From contig JAYVMU010000009.1 of NCBI GenBank assembly GCA_043758775.1, positions 39,148-103,147 of the forward strand: a DNA stretch of 64,000 bases. Reading direction: 5' to 3'. The position numbers and the translations under genes are program-made. Of the stretch, positions 8,288 through 17,759 are shown one piece after another; the stretch's first letter is position 1, and every line of letters starts with the position of its first letter. The notes below the pieces were generated by a model. That model ran no database searches. It worked only from the letters and a program-made list of their open reading frames with translations, and had not been told where the DNA came from. The stretch is from JACMMS01 sp043758775. Lineage in GTDB: Bacteria > Pseudomonadota > Gammaproteobacteria > Burkholderiales > Methylophilaceae.

Positions 8288-8905
8288 ATGATTGGCAAAA
8301 TAGCAATGAATAACCACGCACATCAATTTAAAATTGTTAGAAGCAGCATAAGCACAAGACATGCACAGTCTGGGGTCATTATGCTAGTTGCGCTAATTTC
8401 ACTTGTTATCATGTTGCTGGCAAGTATCGCGCTGATTCGCTCTACTGATGCCAATTTGATGGCAGCGGGTAATTTGAGTTTCAGACGAGATGTGGTCAAT
8501 CAAGCTGAACGTGCAATACCTCAAATTGTGACTATATTTACAACTGGTGCACTAAGCACTGATGCTGCTCGTATCGCTGATTCACCCGCTAATAATTATT
8601 CTGCTACCATTCTAGCTGGTAATACTCTTGGTATTCCTACTGGTTTGTCGACAATGGGTACTAATTTGATTACTAATGTTGCATCAGGTATACAAATACA
8701 ATATTTAATAGATCGTATGTGTTTAAGTAATGGCCCTGTAACACCTGTTAACTGTTCTTTAAGCAAGCCGATTTCAAATCAAACGGGTAGTAAAGGTGGG
8801 GGGGCTGGTGTTCAAGGTGGCGACCCACCAATTTATAGAATTAGCATTCATGCAACTGGTCCACGTAATACTGAAACGTACATACAAACTACTTTTAGCT
8901 TTTAA
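8288..8905 (+). CDS. pilX: Type IV pilus assembly protein PilX
   Basis: The N-terminal segment QSGVIMLVALISLVIMLLASIALIRSTDAN matches the PilX N-terminal domain. The mature Glu5 of other pilins is replaced by a hydrophobic residue, as in PilX/GspK proteins that sit at the pilus tip. NLMAAGNLSFRRDVVNQAE is a further PilX signature. Length is about 205. An alternative ATG at 8306 would shorten the cytosolic leader. It follows pilW by 9 bases, and pilY1 follows within about 30. Confidence 0.85.
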   Translation: MIGKIAMNNHAHQFKIVRSSISTRHAQSGVIMLVALISLVIMLLASIALIRSTDANLMAAGNLSFRRDVVNQAERAIPQIVTIFTTGALSTDAARIADSPANNYSATILAGNTLGIPTGLSTMGTNLITNVASGIQIQYLIDRMCLSNGPVTPVNCSLSKPISNQTGSKGGGAGVQGGDPPIYRISIHATGPRNTETYIQTTFSF

Positions 8906-8936
8906 TTAGTCAGCCATTAATTTTAGGGTGAATAAA

Positions 8937-11900
8937 ATGAACTTATATAAAAACTCCATCAGATTGCATCGCGCGATTTATTTGATAATGACACTACTGT
9001 TAAGCTCACCGGTAGTTGAGGCAGCAACAATGCTGGCGGACCAGCCTTTATTTTCTGGTTCAGCTGTGACAGGCAATGTAGCACTTGATTTGTCGGTAGA
9101 ATTTCCAACTGCACTAGGCTCTGCCTATACAAGTGCCTATGCGCCAGCCACCAACTATATTGGCTATTTTGATCCCAATAAGTGTTATCTATATGATAGT
9201 ACTAACGCAAGTGTAAGTAGACACTACTTCTACCCCACTGGTGCAGCCACAGCCCATGTATGCTCTGGAATGTGGAGCGGTAACTTTCTTAACTGGGCAC
9301 TTACTCAAACCATTGACCCATTCAGGTATGTCTTAACAGGAGGCTACCGCAGTATTGATGAGGTGGGTTTAACGACACTTGAAAAAGCATGGGCATCGGG
9401 GCAGGGTGGCACAGTAGCAACGCCAAATATTACAGGGGCAGCTACTGTAGCGGGCGCTACACCATTTAACTTTACTACCTTTACTATCAGAATTAATGGC
9501 TTGGGTAATCAGTTTTATTTTACTAGTACTGGTAGCCTATCTGGAACACCTGTTGCAGAAAATCCAGCAAAACCTTTAGCCAGTAAGGTTTATTCGATGT
9601 ATGCACGGGTAAAGGTATGCGATTCAGCATTTTTAGAGAGTAATTGCACGGCGTATGGTACAAACTATAAGCCAACTGGGTTAATACAAACAAATGCTTT
9701 AAAATTAAATTTTGCTGCATTCGGCTATCTTAATGATGGTAATTTATTGCGGGATGGTGGTGTATTAAGGGCGCAAATGGCCCAGTTAGGCCCTATGATG
9801 TCTGTGCCTAATGCACCTGATGTCGTGAATCCTAATCCAGAATGGGATGCAAATACAGGTGTATTTATTACCAATCCTGACCCTGCAGCTGCAACTGCTA
9901 GTGGCGTTAGCAATAGTGGTGTGATTAACTATTTAAATAAATTTGGCTTAACAGCGCCTGGCTATAAACAGTTTGACCCGGTGAGTGAGCTTTATTACAC
10001 ATCCATTCGCTATTTTAAAAATCAAGGTAATGTAGCCTCTTATACATCAGGCGCTAACACTGCAATGGTGGATGGTTTTCCAGTGATTACAGCTTGGAAT
10101 GACCCAATTAAATATAGTTGTCAGGCTAACTTTATTATTGGTATTGGTGATACTAATACTCACGCAGATGCTAACTTACCTGGCTCTACGATTAATTCAA
10201 CTGCCAAAGAGCCCGCAGTGCCGCCAGAGGTTACTGCAGATTTTGCCGATTTAAGAACCACAGGCAACCCTAATGGTAAAGGAGTTGATGTAAGACTTGC
10301 TACTAATATGGTTGGTCAACTAGAAGGAATCAACAGTTTGGGGCTAGGAAATTTAGGTGAATTTTATATACCTTGGTGTTGTGGTAATAATAGTACATTT
10401 TTTATGGCTGGCCTAGCTTACGATTCACATACGGTAGATATGCGCCCTGACCTTGCAGGCAATCAAACAGTGACTACATATTGGTTAGACGTACTCGAAT
10501 CTGGAGATAGAAAAGATTACAGCGTAGTAGGTATGCGTAATCAATTTTGGCTTACAGCTAAATATGGTGGATTTACTAATATTCCCGCAAATTATAATGC
10601 TTATACAGCGACAACTGGCCCAGCCGTTGCAAATTGGGATGCTAACGGCGATGGGGACCCAGATAATTACTTTAGGGCGAATAACCCAGCTTTAATGATT
10701 ACAGGTTTAACTAATGCTTTTAAATCCATTATTAATTCAATATCACGCTCTTCTAACGCATTTGCATTAACGTCACCTGCCGTAACAAACGGTACGATGA
10801 GCTACGCGACCAGCTATACTAGTGCGGGCTGGATTGGTGATGTCATTGCAAGTACATCGACAGTATCTGGCGCAGTAGTCACTACCACTCCAGCGTGGAA
10901 CGCGGCCACTAAGTTAGAAACGCAAACAGCAGGTGCAGGCTGGGATACTGGGCGGTTTATTGCCACAGCTAAATGTGTCGCAGGCTCAGCGGGTCAACAA
11001 ACATGCACAGCTATACCATTTAGGTTAGCTAATCTATCTACCGCACAATCTACGGCTTTGGGTACGACAAATACACAAAGTACACTGAATTTTTTACGTG
11101 GCGATCGTAGTAATGAGGGCTCTTCTGGGTCTGCCTTATATCGAACAAGAATTAAAATTTTAGGGGATATTGCAAACTCAAAAGTTGTTCCAGTTGGTCC
11201 ACCTAGCGAAGCTTATACGGATACGTTTAATCCTGGGTATACTGCTTTTGCTAGTACTTATGCCAGTCGGGCGACGGTTGCTTATGTGGGTGCAAATGAT
11301 GGCATGCTACACGCATTTAATGGTGCTGCGACAGGTGGAAATGAGCTGTTTGCCTATGTGCCTAATGCACTATATCAGGGGCCAAACAATACGCCCGCAG
11401 TAGATGGCCTATTGCAACTATCTAACTCTAACTATCTGCATCACTACTATGTTGATGCTACACCCATAATAAGAGATGTTAATTTTGGCGCTAGTTCAAG
11501 CGATTGGCACAGCTTATTAATAAGTGGTTTGGGTAAGGGAGGTAAATCTTATTTTGCTATTGATGTGACTAATCCAGCGACTATGACCACTGAGGCTTTA
11601 GTGGCTGCACAAGTGAAATGGGAATTTACTCACCAAGATATGGGTTTTACTTACGACACACCGCTTATCGTAAAAACAGCGAAAGATGGCTGGGTAGCCG
11701 TTTTAACCTCTGGCTATAATAATACGGACGGCAAAGGTTACTTTTTTATTGTTAAACTAAGTGACGGTTCTTTAATACAAGAAATTCCTGTTAATGATTT
11801 AACTCAATCCGCAGGTACAGATGCAGGTTTGGCACACGTTGGTCCTTTTATTTCGAATAAAAACTCTGGTATAGCAGATGCGGCTTATGCCGGTGATTTA

Positions 11901-12653
11901 TTAGGCAATGTCTGGCGCTTAGATTTAACAGCCACTACAGGGACATATGCAGCGCCAATTAAAATAGCTCAGCTTACCGCAGCTGATGGCACTGCGCAGC
12001 CTGTGACAGTTGCTCCAATTGTTGAGGTTGATGTGAATACATCTAAACGCTATGTATTTGTCGGCACAGGTAAGCTGCTTGCGAATCCAGATGTCGGTAA
12101 TACACAACTACAAGATTTCTATGCAATTAATGATGGCACCAGTGCTGCATTTAGTAATATAGGTACCTTGCCATCAGGGGTCAGTTACCCTATTCAGCGT
12201 AGTAACTTAACTAATAATACAAACACGCTTTTAACTGGCATTGGTAGTGCCCCAGCACAACCTATGGGGTATTATATTGATCTTGGTGCTGGTCCAACCG
12301 GCGTGCCCTATCGTGTTAATGTTGATATGAATTCTGCTGTTGGTTTAATTGGTTTTGCGGCCAATTTAACAGCTGGGGATGCGTGCAATCCTTCTGGAAG
12401 TAACCAAACTTATGTTTTACAAGTTGGCACAGGAAAGTCTGCGATCGTTGTGGGTGGGGCGGTAGTTGCAAATTTAAATGGAGTTGGCTCGGCTACATCA
12501 ATAGTGTTTTATCAAACTAATGATGGCACAAGCAAGAGTGTCCAATTTACTACTACTAATGACGCGGGGCAGGCAGCTACTGGAACTGGTATTGACACTA
12601 GTTATTTGAAGAATAAACAACTCAACTGGCGTGAATTGCCAACTTTAAATTAG
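8937..12653 (+). CDS. pilY1: PilY1/PilC tip-associated adhesin
   Basis: A signal peptide (about residues 1-29, ending VVEAA) leads into a roughly 550-residue N-terminal region. The PilC-type beta-propeller follows, with YVGANDGMLHAFNG (about 782) and YAGDLLGNVWRLDL (about 983) as signatures. An EF-hand-like loop DANGDGDPD (about 568-576) and RGDRSNE (about 721) occupy the places described for PilY1 of Pseudomonas. The expected calcium loop in the propeller, just before YAGD, reads SNKNSGIAD and has lost most acidic ligands. The ATG at 8937 has AGGG upstream; a GTG at 8928 is possible. It promotes pilus extension and surface contact. Confidence 0.93.
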   Translation: MNLYKNSIRLHRAIYLIMTLLLSSPVVEAATMLADQPLFSGSAVTGNVALDLSVEFPTALGSAYTSAYAPATNYIGYFDPNKCYLYDSTNASVSRHYFYPTGAATAHVCSGMWSGNFLNWALTQTIDPFRYVLTGGYRSIDEVGLTTLEKAWASGQGGTVATPNITGAATVAGATPFNFTTFTIRINGLGNQFYFTSTGSLSGTPVAENPAKPLASKVYSMYARVKVCDSAFLESNCTAYGTNYKPTGLIQTNALKLNFAAFGYLNDGNLLRDGGVLRAQMAQLGPMMSVPNAPDVVNPNPEWDANTGVFITNPDPAAATASGVSNSGVINYLNKFGLTAPGYKQFDPVSELYYTSIRYFKNQGNVASYTSGANTAMVDGFPVITAWNDPIKYSCQANFIIGIGDTNTHADANLPGSTINSTAKEPAVPPEVTADFADLRTTGNPNGKGVDVRLATNMVGQLEGINSLGLGNLGEFYIPWCCGNNSTFFMAGLAYDSHTVDMRPDLAGNQTVTTYWLDVLESGDRKDYSVVGMRNQFWLTAKYGGFTNIPANYNAYTATTGPAVANWDANGDGDPDNYFRANNPALMITGLTNAFKSIINSISRSSNAFALTSPAVTNGTMSYATSYTSAGWIGDVIASTSTVSGAVVTTTPAWNAATKLETQTAGAGWDTGRFIATAKCVAGSAGQQTCTAIPFRLANLSTAQSTALGTTNTQSTLNFLRGDRSNEGSSGSALYRTRIKILGDIANSKVVPVGPPSEAYTDTFNPGYTAFASTYASRATVAYVGANDGMLHAFNGAATGGNELFAYVPNALYQGPNNTPAVDGLLQLSNSNYLHHYYVDATPIIRDVNFGASSSDWHSLLISGLGKGGKSYFAIDVTNPATMTTEALVAAQVKWEFTHQDMGFTYDTPLIVKTAKDGWVAVLTSGYNNTDGKGYFFIVKLSDGSLIQEIPVNDLTQSAGTDAGLAHVGPFISNKNSGIADAAYAGDLLGNVWRLDLTATTGTYAAPIKIAQLTAADGTAQPVTVAPIVEVDVNTSKRYVFVGTGKLLANPDVGNTQLQDFYAINDGTSAAFSNIGTLPSGVSYPIQRSNLTNNTNTLLTGIGSAPAQPMGYYIDLGAGPTGVPYRVNVDMNSAVGLIGFAANLTAGDACNPSGSNQTYVLQVGTGKSAIVVGGAVVANLNGVGSATSIVFYQTNDGTSKSVQFTTTNDAGQAATGTGIDTSYLKNKQLNWRELPTLN

Positions 12654-12660
12654 TTGTTAA

Positions 12661-12685
12661 TAGTGGGCTAGCGATTAGCCCACTA
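12661..12685 (+). terminator. Hairpin after pilY1 (possible terminator or processing site)
   Basis: Perfect 10-bp arms TAGTGGGCTA and TAGCCCACTA surround a 5-base loop, just after the pilY1 stop. No T-run follows, so it may stabilise the pil transcript's 3' end or attenuate the next gene rather than terminate cleanly. Confidence 0.55.
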
Positions 12686-12703
12686 TACTTTGTGAATATT
12701 GCG

Positions 12704-13396
12704 ATGCGCTTATTAGTTGCTGTTGTATTTTCTGCTTTAATTCACATGGGTATTATGTGGTCGCTGCTGCAGCTTGAAGACCAGCATCAGCCAAAGCCGC
12801 AGATACAATCTCAAGCACTGAACGTTTTTATATTGCCAACAAAGCCTGTTCAGCGAAAGCCACAAAATCTAGTGGATAAAAATCTCTTGCTATCAGGCAT
12901 GATATTGAACGAAGAAATAACGCCAGTTAACGTTAAAAAAAATCAACAGGTGTTAGAAAATATTCCACTGAATCAACAATATAATGTTCAAACCCCTGTG
13001 GCTGATGATAGCACTGCACATTTTTATGCTACAAGTGATTTAGAAAGAAAAGCTCTGCCGATAAGTAATATAGATACTGAGATGTTAGGTGATGTAGTTA
13101 TTACAGGTATACCACTTCGACTTAGAATTTATATAGATGCTAATGGTAGAGTAAAGAAAATTGAAGAACTCGCAATATTAGAGCAGGATCGCGAGCTTGC
13201 CAATAAATTAGAGAGTTTGTTGATGGAAACTGCATTTTTAGCCGCAAAAAAAGATGGCTTAGATGTCAACTCCTATCAAGATATAGAGTTTAATTTTCTT
13301 CAAGGTTTAGATAAATTGCCGTTAGCTAATAAACCAGCAAATATCACAACTCCAACAAGTGGTGCTGAAAATAGCCATGATGCATTAAGTCGGTAG
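12704..13396 (+). CDS. TonB-like protein
   Basis: The short N-terminal membrane helix contains SALIH, the Ser-x3-His pair that in TonB contacts ExbB/ExbD. A proline- and glutamine-rich linker (about residues 25-100) follows. The C-terminal domain (about 125-205, IPLRLRIYIDANGRVKKIEEL...FLAAKKDG) resembles TonB-type beta-strands. No ExbB/ExbD or TonB-dependent receptor lies in the window. It sits behind pilY1 across a hairpin, so it may be part of the pilus operon or separate. The ATG at 12704 is chosen over a GTG at 12692; neither has a clear ribosome binding site. Its 3' end overlaps the convergent neighbour by 12 bases. Confidence 0.6.
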   Translation: MRLLVAVVFSALIHMGIMWSLLQLEDQHQPKPQIQSQALNVFILPTKPVQRKPQNLVDKNLLLSGMILNEEITPVNVKKNQQVLENIPLNQQYNVQTPVADDSTAHFYATSDLERKALPISNIDTEMLGDVVITGIPLRLRIYIDANGRVKKIEELAILEQDRELANKLESLLMETAFLAAKKDGLDVNSYQDIEFNFLQGLDKLPLANKPANITTPTSGAENSHDALSR

Positions 13397-13894
13397 TGAT
13401 TTTTTAAGCAAGTAAGCGGTGATTAAGCCGTTGCTTAGCCCAAATATCAAAGCTGCTAAAGCAAAAATAGGAATTAAATAAGCTATACCTGCTTGTGGGA
13501 TTAGCCACAAGCGTACCACAATGAGTTGGCCTGCAATGTGTGCGAAAGCCGCTAAGATACTTAACGTGACCGGACTAAAGTAGCGTTGAGGCAGTTTGTG
13601 AAAAATAGCCAGTGCCAGCAAGCTAAGTAAAGCTCCACTTAAACTCAGCACAAACGTTGGCGTTAAAAATTGCCCCAGCAAAAAACTGCTGGCAAACACC
13701 CGAAGTAAGCTTACCCAAGCGGCCGTCACAAAGCCGTATTCATATAACACATAAAGCGTGACAATATTAGCAATGCCCGGTTTAACGCCGGGTAAGGGTG
13801 ACGGAATGACAGATTCGATTAAATGTAAACCAATAGCGAGTGCTGTCAGTTTAGCGATTCGGTGGTCGTCTAAGGTAGTTTGTAGTGTGATCAT
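13385..13894 (-). CDS. Gx transporter family protein (Hpre_diP_synt_I-like)
   Basis: The 169-residue protein is almost wholly membrane-embedded (five or six helices). It contains HLIESVIPSPLPGVKPGIAN, the signature of the family once annotated as heptaprenyl diphosphate synthase component I and now called Gx transporters, which are ECF-S-like. The substrate is unknown. Such genes commonly sit beside ApbE and NusG-domain-II proteins, as here, in flavin or quinone redox loci. It is the last gene of the long minus-strand run. Confidence 0.75.
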   Translation of the reverse strand: MITLQTTLDDHRIAKLTALAIGLHLIESVIPSPLPGVKPGIANIVTLYVLYEYGFVTAAWVSLLRVFASSFLLGQFLTPTFVLSLSGALLSLLALAIFHKLPQRYFSPVTLSILAAFAHIAGQLIVVRLWLIPQAGIAYLIPIFALAALIFGLSNGLITAYLLKKSLPT

Positions 13895-13903
13895 TAAGCA
13901 AAC

Positions 13904-14290
13904 TTAATAATTAAGAGAGTCATAGGCCTTTTTTGCTCCCAGCAACTCTAAACTCACTTGATTAGGTAAACAAATGGCAGCTTGCCCAGCTCGCTTTAAC
14001 CAGCCTTGATGTACGCAATATTGATTATGGCAGGGTGAACTGACAAATCTTACCTGTCCGGCTTTGATGCTGATGATTGAATCTCCCAGTGGGCCATGGA
14101 TACTAAGTAGTCGTGTTTGATTAAGACTGTACGTTCCGTAGACTTTATCGCCTTGCCTTATACGTAATTTTGCTGCTGGCTCAAAACTCCAAAGTGATGT
14201 GAATAGCAATCCCACCACTACAACACTGGCAACAATAATTAACCAATCGCCTGGCAGTAATTTGAGTAAATTTTTCCTAGTGAATGACAT
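13904..14290 (-). CDS. NusG domain II-containing small membrane-anchored protein
   Basis: One N-terminal membrane segment (about residues 16-34, WLIIVASVVVVGLLFTSLW) anchors a periplasmic NusG_II domain. Within it CHNQYCVHQGWLKRAGQAAICLPNQV is the family hallmark, with three cysteines that could bind metal or a cofactor. Length is 128. It lies between apbE and the Gx transporter. The family has no firm function; linkage to flavin transfer and respiratory redox genes is known from genome context. Confidence 0.78.
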   Translation of the reverse strand: MSFTRKNLLKLLPGDWLIIVASVVVVGLLFTSLWSFEPAAKLRIRQGDKVYGTYSLNQTRLLSIHGPLGDSIISIKAGQVRFVSSPCHNQYCVHQGWLKRAGQAAICLPNQVSLELLGAKKAYDSLNY

Positions 14291-14316
14291 AGATTATTAG
14301 TTGCCTGCTACGGTCA

Positions 14317-15372
14317 CTAGTTGAGCATTTGCACACGTTTTGCGTTGTTAGCATCCAGCCAAGTTAAACGTTTTGCTAAAGCTTGCGTCACAAAAATATG
14401 ATGTTGGCTGTCAATCACCATGACATTGTCTAAATTAAATTTCTGCGCATAGAGCATACGCTGATTAGCTGGGGATAAGAAAATAGGCTTAGATAGCACA
14501 TCAGATAGAGTGCCTGCATTAGGCTTACTTTTTATTTTGGGAGGCACTAAAATCGTCACGGCTTGTGTGCCTTGTGCAGGGTAGCCAGTATGTGGGTCGA
14601 TGATATGGCAATAACGCTTGCCGTTAAGCTCAAAATAACGTTGATAATCGCCAGAGGTACCAATCGCCCAGCCATCGGTTAAATCTACAGTGGCTAAAGC
14701 GCCAGGCCCGCGCGGGTCTTGTATGCCGACACGCCAAGCGTGATCACCGTGTTGGCCTAAAGCAATAATATTGCCGCCAATATTAATCAAGGCATTTTTT
14801 ACGCCTTGACTGCGCAAATAGTTCGCGGCTATATCTAATGCATAGCCTTTGGCATAACCACCTAAGTCGAGTTGCACTGCGGGGTTATTGCTATAGGCCG
14901 TATTTTCTTTAAGCACAATATCAGTCATTTGTGGGTTTGCTTTAACTAGTGCGCTGATTTTTGCCTCATTTGGCTGTACAGGGGTAAATTCGCTACGCTG
15001 AAATCCCCAAGCATTGATTAAACTGCCGATAGCAGGGTTAAATAAACCATCTGACTTTTGTGACAACACCGTTGCCTCGCTAATAATCTGCGTTAATTCT
15101 GGGCTGATGGACACTTTTTTACCTTGTGCAAACGCGGCATTCAGCGTGCTTAAATCGCTGGCTTGCCAAGCATGCAAGCGGTTATGCAGGCCTTGAAAAT
15201 CTTGCATGACATGATTCGCCAGCTCACGTGCACGCGCTTCAGGGATATCGACGATAGTGATGTCAACCAAGGTGCCAAACACATAACTTTGTGATTGAAA
15301 TATTTGTTCGCGACTACAACTTGCCAGGCAGAGCGTGAGCAAAGCTGCGCAAAAAAAGAATAGTTTGCGCAT
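14317..15372 (-). CDS. apbE: FAD:protein FMN transferase
   Basis: A lipoprotein signal ends in LASC (Cys 19), so the protein is likely membrane-anchored in the periplasm. ApbE motifs follow: SYVFGTLVDITI, LNAWGF-like LINAWGFQ, LDLGGYAKGYALD (about 170-183), NIGGNIIALG and GDYQRYFELNG...HIIDPHTGYPA. ApbE attaches FMN from FAD to a Thr/Ser of flavoproteins such as NqrC/RnfG. No such acceptor is visible in the window. It starts 6 bases after gshB, and the NusG_II and Gx transporter genes follow. Confidence 0.92.
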   Translation of the reverse strand: MRKLFFFCAALLTLCLASCSREQIFQSQSYVFGTLVDITIVDIPEARARELANHVMQDFQGLHNRLHAWQASDLSTLNAAFAQGKKVSISPELTQIISEATVLSQKSDGLFNPAIGSLINAWGFQRSEFTPVQPNEAKISALVKANPQMTDIVLKENTAYSNNPAVQLDLGGYAKGYALDIAANYLRSQGVKNALINIGGNIIALGQHGDHAWRVGIQDPRGPGALATVDLTDGWAIGTSGDYQRYFELNGKRYCHIIDPHTGYPAQGTQAVTILVPPKIKSKPNAGTLSDVLSKPIFLSPANQRMLYAQKFNLDNVMVIDSQHHIFVTQALAKRLTWLDANNAKRVQMLN

Positions 15373-15378
15373 GGCTAG

Positions 15379-16344
15379 CTAATTTTTATTTTGTAATATG
15401 TGATGAGATAGCGCATTGATAAAAACTTGCGCTGGATTGCAGCTATCTGCTAGTTGTGCTGTCTGTGCTACAATTTCTACCATGCCTGTTGGGCTAGTGA
15501 CATTGATCTCGGTAAGGTAATCGCCGATGACATCGAGGCCTACCAAAAATAGCCCTTCTTTTTTGAGTATTTTGCCTACAACCGTTGCAATTTCTAAGTC
15601 GCGTGCGCTTAATTTTTGCGCTATTCCAGTACCGCCTGCGGCTAAGTTGCCACGCGTTTCGCCTGCTTTGGGAATACGCGCCAGTGCATAGGGCAAAGGC
15701 ACGCCGTCAATCACCAATATGCGTTTATCGCCTTGTACAATGGCCGGCAAGTAACGCTGTGCCATGATGGTTTTAGTGCCAAATTGTGTGCTAGTTTCTA
15801 AAATAACGCCGATGTTGGGATCATTTTTAGTTAAACGATAGATGCCGCTACCCCCCATACCATCGAGTGGTTTTACTACAATATCATGATGCGTTAACAG
15901 AAAATCACGAATTAAGTCTTGATCAGCTGTGACTAAAAACTCAGGCGTAAATTGTGGAAAGTGCGTAACAGACAGTTTCTCATTCCAGCTGCGGATGCTG
16001 GCTGGATTGTTAAGTACACGAGCACCTTGCTTGGCGGCAATCTCTAACAAATAGGTACTATATAAATACTCGTTATCAAACGGCGGATCTTTACGCATTA
16101 AAATCGCATCAAATTCGGCGGGTTTGCATTCGTGAGGTTCACCCAAAGCATACCAATCACTAGCATCAGTAAATGCAAAACTTTGAATATTAATACAGGC
16201 AACTTCACCACGTAAAAATACATCATGCTGTTCACAAACAAACAAGCTATGGCCTTGAGACGCAGCTTCGCGCATGATAGCGATGCTGGTATCTTTATAG
16301 CTTTTCAGGCTGGCTAGGGGGTCTAAAATAAAAACGAGTTTCAT
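15379..16344 (-). CDS. gshB: Glutathione synthetase
   Basis: GshB joins gamma-glutamylcysteine and glycine using ATP. The N-terminal prokaryotic glutathione synthetase domain (MKLVFILDPLASLKSYKDTS) precedes an ATP-grasp domain with VVKPLDGMGGSGIYR (about 155-170), GDKRILVIDG and GLDVIGDYLTEINVTSPTG (about 270-290) for nucleotide and Mg. Length 321 is standard. It follows gshA after 15 bases on the same strand. Confidence 0.96.
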   Translation of the reverse strand: MKLVFILDPLASLKSYKDTSIAIMREAASQGHSLFVCEQHDVFLRGEVACINIQSFAFTDASDWYALGEPHECKPAEFDAILMRKDPPFDNEYLYSTYLLEIAAKQGARVLNNPASIRSWNEKLSVTHFPQFTPEFLVTADQDLIRDFLLTHHDIVVKPLDGMGGSGIYRLTKNDPNIGVILETSTQFGTKTIMAQRYLPAIVQGDKRILVIDGVPLPYALARIPKAGETRGNLAAGGTGIAQKLSARDLEIATVVGKILKKEGLFLVGLDVIGDYLTEINVTSPTGMVEIVAQTAQLADSCNPAQVFINALSHHILQNKN

Positions 16345-16359
16345 ATCAAAGTGAGTGCG

Positions 16360-17670
16360 TTAGGCGTTAAGTGGATCGTTTTCTTGTAGCTCCATCGCCG
16401 CTGCTAATAAAGCTAAACGCGCCACTACACCATAGGCATAAAAGCGATTTGGTGTGGCATCGGGTGCCCCGGCACAATCTGGCGTGGTACACGGTTTATC
16501 AAACGCTAATGGTACAAAATGCATGCCAGGTGCGTTGAGGTTTTCATCAATGCCACGGCTGGTATGCACGCGATAAAAGCCGCCAATCACAAAATGGTCC
16601 ATCATGTAAACTACGGGCTCGGCAATGGCATCATCGATACTCTCAAAGGTATATACACCTTCTTGAATAATCACTTCTGATACTTGCAAACCTTCTTTAA
16701 CTACCGACATCTTATTACGTGTTTTGCGATTCAGGTTACGCACATCATCTGGGCTTTTTACCGTCATAATACCCATGCCGTAAGTGCCCGCATCCGCTTT
16801 AACAATGACAAACGGATCTTGGGTAATACCATATTCGGCATATTTCGTCCGAATCTTCATGAGCAATTCATCGACTTTTAGCACCAGACATTCTTCACCT
16901 TCGCGCGCATTAAAATCAATTTCGCCGCAAGTTGAAAAGTAAGGGTTAATCAGCCAAGGATCAATATCTAACAGTGTGGCAAACTCTTCTGCCACGCGGT
17001 TGTAAGCGGAGAAGTGTTGTGATTTTCGGCGTGTCGCCCAGCCAGCATGCAAGGGCGGAATTAAATTTTGCTCTAAATTCTTTAAAATTTCTGGAATACC
17101 ACCCGATAAATCATTATTAAGCAAAACTGCGCAACTATCAAAATCACCTACTGTGCCATTGTGTAATGCGGTATTTTCCAGCACTAGGCGATTACCTTTT
17201 CGCACCACTGGTTCAAGCAATAAGCTTTGTCCAGTGTGTGTTTCGAGCGTGGTAGGCACGGTGATTTCGGGTGAAATACTACCTACGCGTACGTCTAAAC
17301 CCGCTTGACGCATGATGTTGGCAAGCTCAACTACATTACCTAAATAATAGGTGTTGCGCGTATGATTTTCGGGGATGATGAGTAAGCGATGGGCTTCTGG
17401 GCAGATTTTTTCGACTGCCACCATCGCAGCTTGAATACTGAGCGGTAAAAACTCTGGATTAAGATTATTAAAGCCCCCAGGAAATAAATTAGTATCAACA
17501 GGAGCCAGTTTAAAACCCGCATTACGTAAATCGACTGAGGCATAAAAAGGTGATGAATATTCCAGCCATTGACGACGAAACCAGTGTTCGATTTTTGGCA
17601 TGGCTACCAGCATGCGCTTCTCTAAGTCGAGTAATGGGCCATTTAATGCGGTTGTTAAGTGTGGAACCAT
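16360..17670 (-). CDS. gshA: Glutamate-cysteine ligase, proteobacterial ATP-grasp type
   Basis: This catalyses the first, rate-limiting step of glutathione synthesis. It is the Acidithiobacillus/betaproteobacterial GshA type (about 430 residues), unrelated to E. coli GshA. Recognisable parts are LFPGGFNNLNPE, LSGGIPEIL, HAGWATRRKSQHF, FVIVKADAGTYGMGIMTVKS (about 290-310) and DHFVIGGFYRVHTSRG. AAGGA lies 7 bases before the ATG. An AT-rich inverted repeat separates it from lipA. Confidence 0.94.
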   Translation of the reverse strand: MVPHLTTALNGPLLDLEKRMLVAMPKIEHWFRRQWLEYSSPFYASVDLRNAGFKLAPVDTNLFPGGFNNLNPEFLPLSIQAAMVAVEKICPEAHRLLIIPENHTRNTYYLGNVVELANIMRQAGLDVRVGSISPEITVPTTLETHTGQSLLLEPVVRKGNRLVLENTALHNGTVGDFDSCAVLLNNDLSGGIPEILKNLEQNLIPPLHAGWATRRKSQHFSAYNRVAEEFATLLDIDPWLINPYFSTCGEIDFNAREGEECLVLKVDELLMKIRTKYAEYGITQDPFVIVKADAGTYGMGIMTVKSPDDVRNLNRKTRNKMSVVKEGLQVSEVIIQEGVYTFESIDDAIAEPVVYMMDHFVIGGFYRVHTSRGIDENLNAPGMHFVPLAFDKPCTTPDCAGAPDATPNRFYAYGVVARLALLAAAMELQENDPLNA

Positions 17671-17690
17671 GAAAATATCCTTACATAGGA

Positions 17691-17724
17691 TTTATATTTT
17701 TTGTTTTAAACACGAAAATATAAA
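17691..17724. repeat. AT-rich 10+10 inverted repeat between lipA and gshA
   Basis: Arms TTTATATTTT (17691-17700) and AAAATATAAA (17715-17724) flank a 14-base loop in the leader of gshA. It could be a regulatory or processing hairpin, but AT-only arms in an AT-rich gap may be chance. Confidence 0.3.
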
Positions 17725-17759
17725 TTTTTACTGTTGTTATTTTAATTGAATCACACTAC

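Noticed and set aside
11097..11105. RGD in PilY1 as an integrin-binding motif
   Set aside because: RGDRSNE is conserved across PilY1 proteins of environmental bacteria, so the tripeptide alone does not support host-cell binding.
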